Position numbers and translations under genes: made by a program
The notes under the pieces: model-generated
What the model was told of the DNA's origin: nothing
The model's database searches: none
What the model saw: the letters and a program-made list of their open reading frames with translations, nothing else
Source of the DNA: Bacteroides sp.
GTDB taxonomy: Bacteria > Bacteroidota > Bacteroidia > Bacteroidales > Bacteroidaceae
NCBI RefSeq assembly: GCF_028690125.1
Contig: NZ_JAQVBV010000022.1
Span: forward strand, 1-64,000
Length of the DNA stretch: 64,000 nt
Direction of reading: 5' to 3'
Shown: positions 50,981-60,705 of the stretch, piece after piece
Layout of the letters: every line of letters begins with the position of its first letter
How positions within the stretch are numbered: the stretch's first letter is position 1

Positions 50981-53380
50981 ATGAAGAAAAAGAATATCCT
51001 GATTGTCCTCACTCTTTTAACGACAGGGACTGTATGGGGAGAAGATCTCCCAAAAGACACACTGAAAGTGGTAGATATCGAAGAAGTGGTAGTGATTGCC
51101 GCTCCGAAAGAGAACCGTAAATTGCGCGAACTACCCACAGCTTCAACGCTTTTGTCTCAAAAAGATATGCAAGCGAATCAAGTTAAATCGGTAAAGAATT
51201 TGTCGGCTATTGTCCCCAATTTATTTATTCCGGACTATGGTTCAAAATTAACCACCTCTATTTATATCCGAGGAATCGGATCACGTATTAACACTCCGTC
51301 TGTAGGACTTTATGTCGATAATATTCCTTATATCGACAAGTCTGCTTTCGATTTCAACTATTGCGATATTGAACGTATCGATATCCTCCGTGGTCCCCAA
51401 GGAACTCTCTACGGACGTAACACAATGGCCGGATTAATTAAAGTACATACAAAATCACCATTTACCTATCAAGGAACAGATATACGTATGGGGGCAGCTA
51501 CCTATAATGATTATAACGTTTCGCTGACTCATTATCACCGCATATCTGATCAGTTTGCATTCTCTACCGGAGGTTTTTATGAACATACAGGCGGATTCTT
51601 TAAAAACGTAGCACGTAGCAACGAAAGAGTAGACCGTGGCAATGCAGGAGGCGGACGTTTCCGAGGTATCTATATGCCCACATCGAACATCAAAGTCGAT
51701 ATGACACTGAATTATGAATACGGTGATCAGGGTGGTTACCCCTATGAATATACAGGTGTTACCGAAGGAGAAGAAATGCGCCCTGAATACATTGGCAAAA
51801 TATCGTATAACAATCGCAGCAGCTATCGCCGTGGATTGCTAAACGCCGGAGTCAATATGGAATATCAAGCTAAAAATTTTATCCTTAGTGCCGTTACCGG
51901 TTATCAGAATTTAAATGACCGTATGTTCCTCGATCAGGATTTCACAGAGAAAGATATCTATACCCTTACTCAAAAACAAAAATTAAACATTATTTCCGAG
52001 GAAATCATTCTAAAATCAAAACCTAACAAAAAATGGCAATGGGCAACCGGTGTCTTCGGGTTATACCAATCATTAAATACAGACGGACCGGTATCTTTCG
52101 GCTCGGAGGGAGTAAAAGAAATGATTGAAGATAACGTTAATCAAATTTTTGCAGAGATGCCTCCTAGTGCTCCACAGTTGAACCTGAAAGTAAACAATCC
52201 GACGTTACTAGTCGAAGGTAATTTTGATACTCCGATATGGAATGCAGCCATTTTCCACCAATCGACCTTCAATGACCTTCTTATAAAAGGATTGTCATTC
52301 ACTGTTGGTTTAAGAATGGATTATGAGAAAATGAAAATGAAATATCGCTCAGCAAGCGAACCTCTTGATTTTAATTTCAAAATGAGTATGCCACATTCGC
52401 CAATGGCTATTACTGCAAATAATCTGAAAGCGAATGCAGCCTATGACGGGAAATTATCAAATGATTACGTTCAGTTACTCCCTAAAATAGCTTTACAGTA
52501 CGAATGGCAAAAAGGGAATAGCGTATATGCCACTGTTTCAAAAGGATATCGTTCGGGTGGATACAATGTACAAATGTTCTCCGACTTAATCACAGGGCAG
52601 CAAAGTAACTCCATGAAAGAAGCAATTAAAACAAGTCCGGAATTCTCTAAGTTTGTAGCTGCCATTGAAAAGTTTATGCCAATGTCTAAACTGCCGGAAG
52701 TCAGCGAAGCTACTCAATACAAACCTGAATATTCATGGAACTACGAAGTAGGAAGTCATCTAACTTTATGGGAAGGTAAACTTTGGGCTGACCTTGCTGC
52801 CTTCTATATGGATACACGTGACCAACAAATCTCCCAATTTGCAGAAAGTGGTTTAGGACGTATCACTGTGAATGCCGGAAAGAGTCATAGTTACGGTGCT
52901 GAAGCTTCTATCCGTGCCAGTCTGACTAGTGCATTGAGCTTAAATGCCAGTTATGGATACACTTATGCAACTTTTACTGATTACGTCATAAAAGAAAAAC
53001 GAGAAGATGGAAGCTTCAATGTAAAAGCGGATTATAACGGTAAGTACGTCCCTTTTGTCCCCAAGCATACATTAAATATAGGTGGTGAATACGCTTTCAA
53101 CTGCAATCCTCGTTGTATCTTTGACCGTATTGTCTTACAAGCAAACTACAATGCAGCGGGACGTATCTATTGGACAGAACAAAATAATGTCAGCCAAGCC
53201 TTCTATGGCACATTAAACGGCAGAGTAAACTTTGAAGTTGGGAATGCTATGGTCAGTCTCTGGACACGTAATGTACTGGACAAAGATTACGCCGCATTCT
53301 ACTTTGAAACCATGAAAAAAGGATTCATGCAGAAAGGACGTCCGGCACAATTCGGAATAGATCTGCGTTGTCGGTTCTGA
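50981..53380 (+). CDS. TonB-dependent outer-membrane receptor
   Basis: The 799-residue protein has a signal peptide (about 1-21), a plug domain (about 45-150: SIYIRGIGSRINTPSVGLYV, GPQGTLYGRNTMAGLIKVH), a 22-strand barrel and a C-terminal Phe. There is no SusC-type N-terminal domain and no SusD partner. Its substrate is unknown; receptors of this shape often take iron chelates, vitamins or small glycans. It follows the LuxR-type gene, and no riboswitch or Fur box was recognised. Confidence 0.88.
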   Translation: MKKKNILIVLTLLTTGTVWGEDLPKDTLKVVDIEEVVVIAAPKENRKLRELPTASTLLSQKDMQANQVKSVKNLSAIVPNLFIPDYGSKLTTSIYIRGIGSRINTPSVGLYVDNIPYIDKSAFDFNYCDIERIDILRGPQGTLYGRNTMAGLIKVHTKSPFTYQGTDIRMGAATYNDYNVSLTHYHRISDQFAFSTGGFYEHTGGFFKNVARSNERVDRGNAGGGRFRGIYMPTSNIKVDMTLNYEYGDQGGYPYEYTGVTEGEEMRPEYIGKISYNNRSSYRRGLLNAGVNMEYQAKNFILSAVTGYQNLNDRMFLDQDFTEKDIYTLTQKQKLNIISEEIILKSKPNKKWQWATGVFGLYQSLNTDGPVSFGSEGVKEMIEDNVNQIFAEMPPSAPQLNLKVNNPTLLVEGNFDTPIWNAAIFHQSTFNDLLIKGLSFTVGLRMDYEKMKMKYRSASEPLDFNFKMSMPHSPMAITANNLKANAAYDGKLSNDYVQLLPKIALQYEWQKGNSVYATVSKGYRSGGYNVQMFSDLITGQQSNSMKEAIKTSPEFSKFVAAIEKFMPMSKLPEVSEATQYKPEYSWNYEVGSHLTLWEGKLWADLAAFYMDTRDQQISQFAESGLGRITVNAGKSHSYGAEASIRASLTSALSLNASYGYTYATFTDYVIKEKREDGSFNVKADYNGKYVPFVPKHTLNIGGEYAFNCNPRCIFDRIVLQANYNAAGRIYWTEQNNVSQAFYGTLNGRVNFEVGNAMVSLWTRNVLDKDYAAFYFETMKKGFMQKGRPAQFGIDLRCRF

Positions 53381-53512
53381 GTTTAGTCAATTCTTGAATT
53401 AGCAGAACCATATGTATTATAACCAACAAAAAAGTAATTTTGATCGGCTTCTTTGTTGTTTATTTCCGGTCTGCATTCGCACCTTTATTGGGTAGTTTCG
53501 AAGAGTTTTTAT

Positions 53513-54415
53513 CTAACTATTCTTATATTCCTTCGGAGACATCCCAGCACAACGCTTAAAGAACTTCCCGAAAAAAGACTGATTCGGGAAGTTCAGTTGT
53601 TCGCTGATCTGTTGCACAGTCAGTTTTCCCGATTTCAACAACGTTTTTGCTTCCAGAATCACATAAGCATCAATCCATTCTCCCGCCAACTTTTGGCTAA
53701 CTTTGTAAATAACGGAAGAAAGATACTTCGGAGAGATACACAATAAATCCGCATAGAACTTCACACTACGTTCTTTCCTGTAATACATCTCCACCTCATG
53801 AATAAACCGATGAAAAATCTCTTCCTGACGAGTCTGTGGATACTTCGATTGTTGCTCGGCCTCTTTGATCACTACGGGCGCCATCCGGTAATACATGATT
53901 TGTACATAGGATTGCAACATAGGAGTCCTGAAAGGATGATTCTCTTCCAGCAACGTCTCTTTTATATCACGATAAACTTTAATAAATTCGGGCACATCTT
54001 TCTCTTCAAAAGAAAAGCAATATCTATCCTGCAAACATTTATAAAAAGACATTACCTGCGTTGTCTTCTCTGTGACGGGCATAAAATTATTCCTAGTAGC
54101 TATCACAAATCCCCGAAAATCGTCAGAAATAGAAATTACTTCGAAGATCACTCCGGGAATGATAATGAAAAACATATTCGGATGCAGCACATATTCTTTT
54201 AATGCAATACGCATTTCTATTTTTCCCTCCAGACAAAACAACAGCATGGACATCTTTGCTTGCACAGGAAAAGTACCACGCGGTGGTTGATTCGTTTGTC
54301 CTGCGCAGGAAGAAGAATCTATATTGTCCAACAACACAATCTCCCCTTCAATAAAAGTAGCCTTGTCGATTTCAGTGAGATGCGAAATATCAAGTAAAAA
54401 GATAGAATGATCCAT
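53513..54415 (-). CDS. AraC-family transcriptional regulator, likely controlling the RND efflux operon
   Basis: The 300-residue protein has an N-terminal cupin-like sensing domain and a C-terminal AraC HTH with FYADLLCISPKYLSSVIYK and NFPNQSFFGKFFKRCAGMSPKEYK (about 200-300). It is convergent with the TonB-dependent receptor gene and divergent from the RND operon 182 nt away, so it is the probable regulator of that operon. The signal is not recognised. Confidence 0.9.
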   Translation of the reverse strand: MDHSIFLLDISHLTEIDKATFIEGEIVLLDNIDSSSCAGQTNQPPRGTFPVQAKMSMLLFCLEGKIEMRIALKEYVLHPNMFFIIIPGVIFEVISISDDFRGFVIATRNNFMPVTEKTTQVMSFYKCLQDRYCFSFEEKDVPEFIKVYRDIKETLLEENHPFRTPMLQSYVQIMYYRMAPVVIKEAEQQSKYPQTRQEEIFHRFIHEVEMYYRKERSVKFYADLLCISPKYLSSVIYKVSQKLAGEWIDAYVILEAKTLLKSGKLTVQQISEQLNFPNQSFFGKFFKRCAGMSPKEYKNS

Positions 54416-54597
54416 ATTTTAATTAAAAATTAGAGTTATCGACGACAAATTTAATCTATTTGGAATATAAATTCTACTTAATTCGACTTAATGACCAAAA
54501 AAGCACTCCTTTTTACCTTGAATCATTCCTAAATAAGAGAGAATTTTGCATCCGAAAATAAAATGATTATTTATCAATCAAACTATAAACGACAACA

Positions 54598-55659
54598 ATG
54601 AATGTAAAAAGGTGGTTTATGCCGGCAATGATCGTGTTACTGGCAGCTTGTAGTACCAACAAGGAAGAGAAGTTTGTACGAAGTGTAAAACTAGTCCAAC
54701 CGGTAGCGTTAGGTAATGTATCTTATAAAAGTTTATCAGGAACAGTCAAAGAATCACGCGAAATTAGTCTGGGCTTTAAGACCGGTGGACAAATTGAAAA
54801 GATTTTAGTAAAGGAAGGTGACTTTGTACGTCAAGGACAAACAATTGCCATATTAGATCAGAAAGACTATAAACTTGGAGTAGACACTTATCAGATTCAA
54901 TATGATCAAATGAAAAAAGAAGTAGATCGTATGAAACAATTATATGAAGCAAAGAGCCTTAACGGAAATGACTATGAAAAAGCTGTAGCCGGATTGGAAC
55001 AAGTACGAGTGCAATTGCAAATAAACAAAAATAAGCTAGAGTATACGACTCTGCAAGCTCCAGTCAGCGGATACATACAAACTGTAAATTATGAAAAGGC
55101 AGAAATGGTACAAGCAGGCTCACCCATTGTTAATTTGCTAGATGTTTCTAAAATTGAAGTAGAAGTAGACATCCCCGCCAGCTTATATATGCAACAGGAA
55201 AAATTCTCAGGCTTCTCTTGTGCTTCTTCGTTGTCACCCAATGTCAGTTATCCTCTTACACTAATCAGCATCAACCAGAAAGCAAGTAGCACACAACTCT
55301 ATAAAATGCTTTTGTCCCTCACAGACAGCCACATTACTAAACTAACAGCAGGCATGAACGTAGTGGTAAACATCTCACTAACAGATGGGCAACCAGACGC
55401 AAAAGGTTTCACTCTTCCAGTAAATTCAATCTTCAATGAACAAGAAAAGAGTTATGTATGGGTATTAGGAAATGATTCTACCGTCAGCAAACTCGAAATT
55501 AAACTACAAGGAATAGATGCCTCAGGAAAAGTCATCATAACAGAAGGTATTCAGGGCAATGAACAAATTATCAAAGCGGGAGTACATTCACTTACCGAAA
55601 ATGAGAAAGTTCATGTGCTTCCCGAATCTGATAAAACAAATGTAGGAGGACTATTCTAA
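54598..55659 (+). CDS. RND efflux periplasmic adaptor (membrane fusion protein)
   Basis: The 353-residue protein is a lipoprotein (lipobox LAAC, Cys about 18) with the adaptor layout: a biotinyl-lipoyl half (GFKTGGQIEKILVKEGDFVRQGQ), a helical hairpin (about 95-140), the returning LEYTTLQAPVSGYIQTV, a beta-barrel and a membrane-proximal end. It links the inner-membrane pump to the outer-membrane channel. The stop overlaps the pump start by one nt (TAATG), so translation is coupled. Confidence 0.93.
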   Translation: MNVKRWFMPAMIVLLAACSTNKEEKFVRSVKLVQPVALGNVSYKSLSGTVKESREISLGFKTGGQIEKILVKEGDFVRQGQTIAILDQKDYKLGVDTYQIQYDQMKKEVDRMKQLYEAKSLNGNDYEKAVAGLEQVRVQLQINKNKLEYTTLQAPVSGYIQTVNYEKAEMVQAGSPIVNLLDVSKIEVEVDIPASLYMQQEKFSGFSCASSLSPNVSYPLTLISINQKASSTQLYKMLLSLTDSHITKLTAGMNVVVNISLTDGQPDAKGFTLPVNSIFNEQEKSYVWVLGNDSTVSKLEIKLQGIDASGKVIITEGIQGNEQIIKAGVHSLTENEKVHVLPESDKTNVGGLF

Positions 55660-58600
55660 TGAAATTTGCCTTAACCGAATATTTCATAAAGCGCCCAACA
55701 CTGTTCTGGTCGCTAATGGCGGCTTTACTCATTGCCGGAGTACTGTCTTTCATGCAAATGCCAAAACTTGAAGATCCCGCTATCGGAGTAAAACAAGCGA
55801 TGGTTGTAATCGTTTACCCCGGTGCTACGGCACATGAAGTAGAATTACAAGTAGCGCAAGTCATGGAAGATGAATTGCGTACGATTCCTAATGTAAAGAA
55901 AATCAGTTCGGAATGTACAAAAGGGATGGCACAGATCACTGTTGAATTTCAGGAAACTGTATTGATGACAGCCATTGAGCAGCATTTCGACCAACTAAGA
56001 CGTAAAGTGAGTGGTTCTGTAAACAAACTTCCACAAGGATGCTATGAACCAATTGTGATTGACGACATGATGGATGTTTATGGTATGTTCTATGCATTGA
56101 CTTCCGACGGTTACGAATATCCGGAAATGTATAAGTACGCCAAGATGATCCGCCGCGAATTACTCGGCATCAAAGGTGTAAAGAGAATCAATATTTACGG
56201 CAACCGGGATGAAGTAATCAACATTACCCTATCGAAAGAAAAGATAGCACGCAACGGTATTATACCAACACAGATCATGAGTGTTCTGCAAGATGCTACC
56301 AAAACGGTGGATGCAGGAAGTTATCAGGATGGTGACCAAAAGATACAACTGCGAATCACCAACCGTACTCAAAGTATGGAAGATGTCAAAAATCTGATTG
56401 TACAGACTTTAGACGGTAAACAAATGCGCGTCGGAGATATTGCTGAAGTAGAACGTACCTACAAAGATCCACAAGAGAACGGATTCTTCGTGGACGGTGA
56501 ACAAGCGCTGGCTATCTGTATCTCTATGGAGAATGATGCTATCGTGCCGGATGTTGGCAAAGCAGTAGAAAGCAAAATAAAAGAAATCATGCCAAACATA
56601 CCGGCAGGAATGAACATGGAAAAAATCTTTTTCCAACCGGATAAAGTAGACGAAGCAATCAGTTCATTCATGGTGAATCTGGTGGAATCTGTTCTTATTG
56701 TTATCATTGCACTGATCTTTACGATGGGATTCCGAAGCGGATTGATTATTGGTGCAGGCCTAGTGCTTACCATTGCCGGGTCCTTCCCTATCCTATTGAT
56801 GTGTGGAACTACATTGCAACGTATTTCACTGGGTGCTTTCATCATTGCCATGGGTATGCTGGTGGATAATGCCATAGTTATCATTGACGGTATTCTGGTA
56901 GACCGTACACGAGGACTCGGACCGAAAGTCTACTTATATCGTATTTGTAAGGCTACTGCTATGCCGTTATTAGGAGCAACCTTAATTGCTGCTTCCGCTT
57001 TCCTGAATGTATTCCTATCGAAAGATACTGCTGGAGAGTATGCACGTGACTTATTCCTCGTACTTTGTGTCAGCTTACTCGTCAGTTGGATCTTAGCATT
57101 GACTCAAGTTCCGATGTTTACCAAATACATACTGCCACTTCATGTACGCAAAGTCGGATATGAAGAACAAATTGGTAAAATGCAACAAGTAGTCAGAAAG
57201 ATTATTATCAAACTAATCAACTACAAAAAGCTGACTATCGGGATATCGGTAGCTATTTTGGTATTATCATTTGTTGGTATGACCAAGATCAAGAATCTGT
57301 TCTTCCCTGACTTTAGTTACAAACAGTTCGTCATCGAATACTTCACTCCTTATCAGACCAATCCCGAACAAGTGAAACAGGATTTGCTGGAAATGAGCAA
57401 ACTAGTGAAAGAAAATCCGAATGTAGAACGGGTAGCTGCCTCAATGGGAAGTGCACCTGCCCGCTATTGTCTGGTTCGTCCCATGACAAGCGGTGGAGGT
57501 TGCTACGGAGAATTGATTATCGATTGTCCAGATTATGAAACAGTGGTAGAAGAACTGCCGAAAATACGCCAACAATTGCGCGAACGTTATCCTGATGCCT
57601 ATATCCGTGCACGAAAATACAACTTCTCTATATCTAGTACTCACACAGTCGAAGTGGAATTTACAGGTCCCGATCCTGCCGTACTGCGTGATCTTGCGCA
57701 ACAAGCGGAAGTGATTATGCGCAAATGCAAATATGTAGACGCTTATTCGGTACAAAATAACTGGAAGCCCACCGGCAAAGCACTCACTGCTCAATACATG
57801 GAGCAAGAAGCACGCCGTTCGGGTATCAGTCGTGGCAATATTGGAAGCGCACTACAAGCGGCTACTGACGGAATGATCTGTGGAGTAATCAATGATCAAG
57901 ACCAACAAGTGATGCTCAACTTCCTCATTCGGAATGCAGACGGAAGTAAAATTCAAGATCTGAATGATATTCCCGTATGGACAGATATCAATATCAAGGT
58001 AGATGATAATGATATTAACCAACTAATTACAGGAAGTAAAAGCTCGGATGCCATTCAGGATGATATGTACAAAAGTGCACCGATGAGCAACGTTACCCGT
58101 AATATCGATCTCGGCTGGGAGGAACAAATGATACTTCGTGTGAACGGTTCTCGTCACATTGAAGCTGAATGCGACCCGGACTATACGCAATGGGAAGCTA
58201 CTCCTGCAAAAGTAAAAGCGGACATTGAAAATGAGATCAACAAGATTAAGTTACCCGAAGGTTATACTATGGGGTGGTCTGGTGAAATTGCCAAACAAGG
58301 TGACTCTATGGAAGGATTGATGAAGTATGGTCCAATCACCTTATTTATTATTCTCGCCATTTTACTGTTGCTATTTAGTAATTGGAAAAAAGTAATTCTT
58401 ATCCTGCTTTGTTTCCCGTTCGTTTTTTGTGGCATCACACCGGCATTACTATTAAGCAAACAGCCATTCACGTTTATGGCAATCATCGGAGTCATGGGAT
58501 TGATGGGAATGATGATTAAAAATGCGATAGTTCTGGTAGATGAAATCACTCGTTTGACGAATGAAGAGCAGCAGCATCCTTATGATGCAGTAATCAATGC

Positions 58601-58829
58601 TACAGTTTCACGTACACGCCCAGTTATAATGGCATCCGTTACCACGATTCTTGGTATGTTGCCACTAATCACGGATCCAATGTATGCTTCGATGGCAGTC
58701 ACTATCATGAGCGGACTTGCTATGGGAACCATTATTACACTGGCACTTCTGCCTTTGTTCTACACGGCTTTCTTCCATATCACACCTCCTCGTACACGAT
58801 CCAAAACAACTAAAACTATTAATGAATAA
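55659..58829 (+). CDS. RND-family efflux pump, AcrB type
   Basis: The 1056-residue protein has twelve membrane segments and two large periplasmic loops, with an internal repeat typical of RND pumps. Proton-relay positions are seen in the TM4 motif MGMLVDNAIVIIDG, where the second of the usual two Asp is Asn, and TM10 carries Lys in GMMIKNAIVLVDE. It exports drugs, bile salts, lipids or metals by proton antiport; substrate is unknown. It is the middle gene of the adaptor, pump and channel operon. Confidence 0.93.
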   Translation: MKFALTEYFIKRPTLFWSLMAALLIAGVLSFMQMPKLEDPAIGVKQAMVVIVYPGATAHEVELQVAQVMEDELRTIPNVKKISSECTKGMAQITVEFQETVLMTAIEQHFDQLRRKVSGSVNKLPQGCYEPIVIDDMMDVYGMFYALTSDGYEYPEMYKYAKMIRRELLGIKGVKRINIYGNRDEVINITLSKEKIARNGIIPTQIMSVLQDATKTVDAGSYQDGDQKIQLRITNRTQSMEDVKNLIVQTLDGKQMRVGDIAEVERTYKDPQENGFFVDGEQALAICISMENDAIVPDVGKAVESKIKEIMPNIPAGMNMEKIFFQPDKVDEAISSFMVNLVESVLIVIIALIFTMGFRSGLIIGAGLVLTIAGSFPILLMCGTTLQRISLGAFIIAMGMLVDNAIVIIDGILVDRTRGLGPKVYLYRICKATAMPLLGATLIAASAFLNVFLSKDTAGEYARDLFLVLCVSLLVSWILALTQVPMFTKYILPLHVRKVGYEEQIGKMQQVVRKIIIKLINYKKLTIGISVAILVLSFVGMTKIKNLFFPDFSYKQFVIEYFTPYQTNPEQVKQDLLEMSKLVKENPNVERVAASMGSAPARYCLVRPMTSGGGCYGELIIDCPDYETVVEELPKIRQQLRERYPDAYIRARKYNFSISSTHTVEVEFTGPDPAVLRDLAQQAEVIMRKCKYVDAYSVQNNWKPTGKALTAQYMEQEARRSGISRGNIGSALQAATDGMICGVINDQDQQVMLNFLIRNADGSKIQDLNDIPVWTDINIKVDDNDINQLITGSKSSDAIQDDMYKSAPMSNVTRNIDLGWEEQMILRVNGSRHIEAECDPDYTQWEATPAKVKADIENEINKIKLPEGYTMGWSGEIAKQGDSMEGLMKYGPITLFIILAILLLLFSNWKKVILILLCFPFVFCGITPALLLSKQPFTFMAIIGVMGLMGMMIKNAIVLVDEITRLTNEEQQHPYDAVINATVSRTRPVIMASVTTILGMLPLITDPMYASMAVTIMSGLAMGTIITLALLPLFYTAFFHITPPRTRSKTTKTINE

Positions 58830-58847
58830 AAGAATATACCTGTATAT

Positions 58848-60140
58848 ATGAAAAAGACTATTTTATGGATAGCATTGGGGCTGGCAGTCAATCTGCCTGC
58901 CTCCGCCCAACTTCAACTTTCCCAAGCTGAATGCCGCAAAATGGCACTGAAGAATAATGAAGAAATGAAGATAGCGGAAAACTCTTATAAACAGGCGAAG
59001 CTAGATAAAGAAATTGCCCTTGCTTCGTATCTTCCCGAACTAGAAGGCTCGCTGACTAGTATCAGCCGCAAAGACATGGATCTGATGGGTGCTGAACTAC
59101 AAATGCGTGGGACGTATATGGCAGGACTTACCTTGACTCAACCCATATTTACCGGTGGGAAAATCGTTGCTTCCAACAAACTTGCTAAAATCGGTGTAGA
59201 CTGTGCGCAAGAATCACGCCGAAAAACGGAGATGAATATCATCGCAGAAGCTGATAATGCTTATTGGACATACATAGCAGTAGGGGAAAAAGTAAAACAG
59301 TTAGAAGCTTACCAAAAGCAACTGGATGAATTATACAATCAAATAGCCAAGAGTGTGGAAGTACAGATGGCTACCCAAGCCGACCTGTTGCGGGTAGACT
59401 CCAAACGCAGCCAGATACTATATCAATTGAAGAAAGCTAAAAATGGTGTCGAACTTTGCCGAATGTCCTTATGTAGTACACTTGGAATCGATATTCATAC
59501 CACTATTCAGGTTACTGATACAAATATAGAAATAAATTCACCTCAGCAATTAGAGGGTAGCATTCTCATACGTCCCGAATATAGATTGCTGTTAAATCAA
59601 GTAGAAGCCCAAAAGCAACAAGTCAAAATAGCACGTGCCGACATTCTCCCGACTTTCGGAATTTCCGCCCAGTATTCTTACTACGGGAATCTTAAACTCG
59701 CCGGACAGGCAGAAGATGGAACCCCTTTCAAACAAGAATACAAAGATGGTTCCCCCATGCTAATGGCATCCATCAGCGTTCCTCTATTCAGATGGGGGAA
59801 AGGGCTGAAAGGAATAAAAAGAGCAAAACTTGATTACCAAAACGCTCAGTTGGACTTGCAGAGAAACGAACGTTTACTCAATATTGAGTTACAACAGGCT
59901 ATTCAGAATGTAACAGACGGCTACAACTTAGTGGAAACTGCCAATATCGGAATATCACAAGCAGCGGAAAACTTACGTAATATGCAAAACAATTACGATG
60001 TAAGTATGTGCACATTAACCGATTTATTAGATGCACAAGCACAATGGCAGGAAGCATACAGCAACCAGATTGAAGCAAAGACTCAGTATAAGATTTACGA
60101 ATCAGAATATATGAGAGTTTCGGGACAATTGAAACCTTAA
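58848..60140 (+). CDS. TolC-family outer-membrane efflux channel
   Basis: The 430-residue protein has a signal peptide (ending SAQ, about 21) and two repeated outer-membrane efflux domains (about 30-210 and 230-420), with long coiled-coil helices and the SYLPELEGSL and RADILPTFGISAQYSYYG beta segments. It starts 18 nt after the pump gene. It completes the tripartite pump. Confidence 0.93.
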   Translation: MKKTILWIALGLAVNLPASAQLQLSQAECRKMALKNNEEMKIAENSYKQAKLDKEIALASYLPELEGSLTSISRKDMDLMGAELQMRGTYMAGLTLTQPIFTGGKIVASNKLAKIGVDCAQESRRKTEMNIIAEADNAYWTYIAVGEKVKQLEAYQKQLDELYNQIAKSVEVQMATQADLLRVDSKRSQILYQLKKAKNGVELCRMSLCSTLGIDIHTTIQVTDTNIEINSPQQLEGSILIRPEYRLLLNQVEAQKQQVKIARADILPTFGISAQYSYYGNLKLAGQAEDGTPFKQEYKDGSPMLMASISVPLFRWGKGLKGIKRAKLDYQNAQLDLQRNERLLNIELQQAIQNVTDGYNLVETANIGISQAAENLRNMQNNYDVSMCTLTDLLDAQAQWQEAYSNQIEAKTQYKIYESEYMRVSGQLKP

Positions 60141-60705
60141 ATCTAAGTAGAACGTAGTCTTTAAAAAAGAAACTTTGTTTTCAATCCTACGTTAGCTATC
60201 TGCATAAAAGCAGCACTTCTATAAATCAGATGCAAACTTATCATAGTCTCTCCGTTCATCGAAGCTCTGGACGATAGAGTTTAGACTATGATTAAGTTGC
60301 AACTGATTTGATCTCTAAAACTCTTCCACTTTCTATTTAAAACGAGGAACATTAAAAAGAATTTTATATTATTATGGTGCCCACCATTCCTCATTGTAAA
60401 TCACAGAAAGTCAATAATTAGACAAAAGATCTTCATTATCAATATAATTAGAAAGAAAAATAGAAAACTTTCATCTTAATTTCTCTATTTTCGTACAACC
60501 CTACATTTATAGATGTTATGAAATACACAATCTACCCGTTGGCGAAATTAAATCAGGACATATTTAACTTTCTCAATTGGTAACTAAAATTAAAATACAA
60601 TGAATTTTCAAGGCAAGTACGAGGTTTAATAAATAACAGCCTTGAAATCATATCAACAAATACTTAATAAATCTATAACCTATCAGACAAAAGGTTTGTA
60701 ATATA
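60141..60705. other. 565-bp gene-free interval with an inverted repeat
   Basis: No gene or promoter with the local consensus was recognised. The main content is the inverted repeat at 60223-60309. AT-rich sequence fills the rest up to the BCCT gene 3' end. Confidence 0.5.
60223..60309. repeat. Imperfect inverted repeat with about 27-bp arms
   Basis: The arm starting AAATCAGATGCAAACTT and ending ATCATAGTCT (60223-60249) is inverted at 60283-60309 with a few mismatches. The spacer is 33 nt and contains a smaller CATCG/CGAT pairing. It is the only structured element between the efflux operon and the convergent BCCT gene and may terminate both. Confidence 0.6.

Noticed and set aside
55659..58829. 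Second Asp to Asn in the RND proton-relay motif as a sign of inactivity
   Set aside because: Other RND branches carry Asn here and remain functional, and the rest of the pump is intact.
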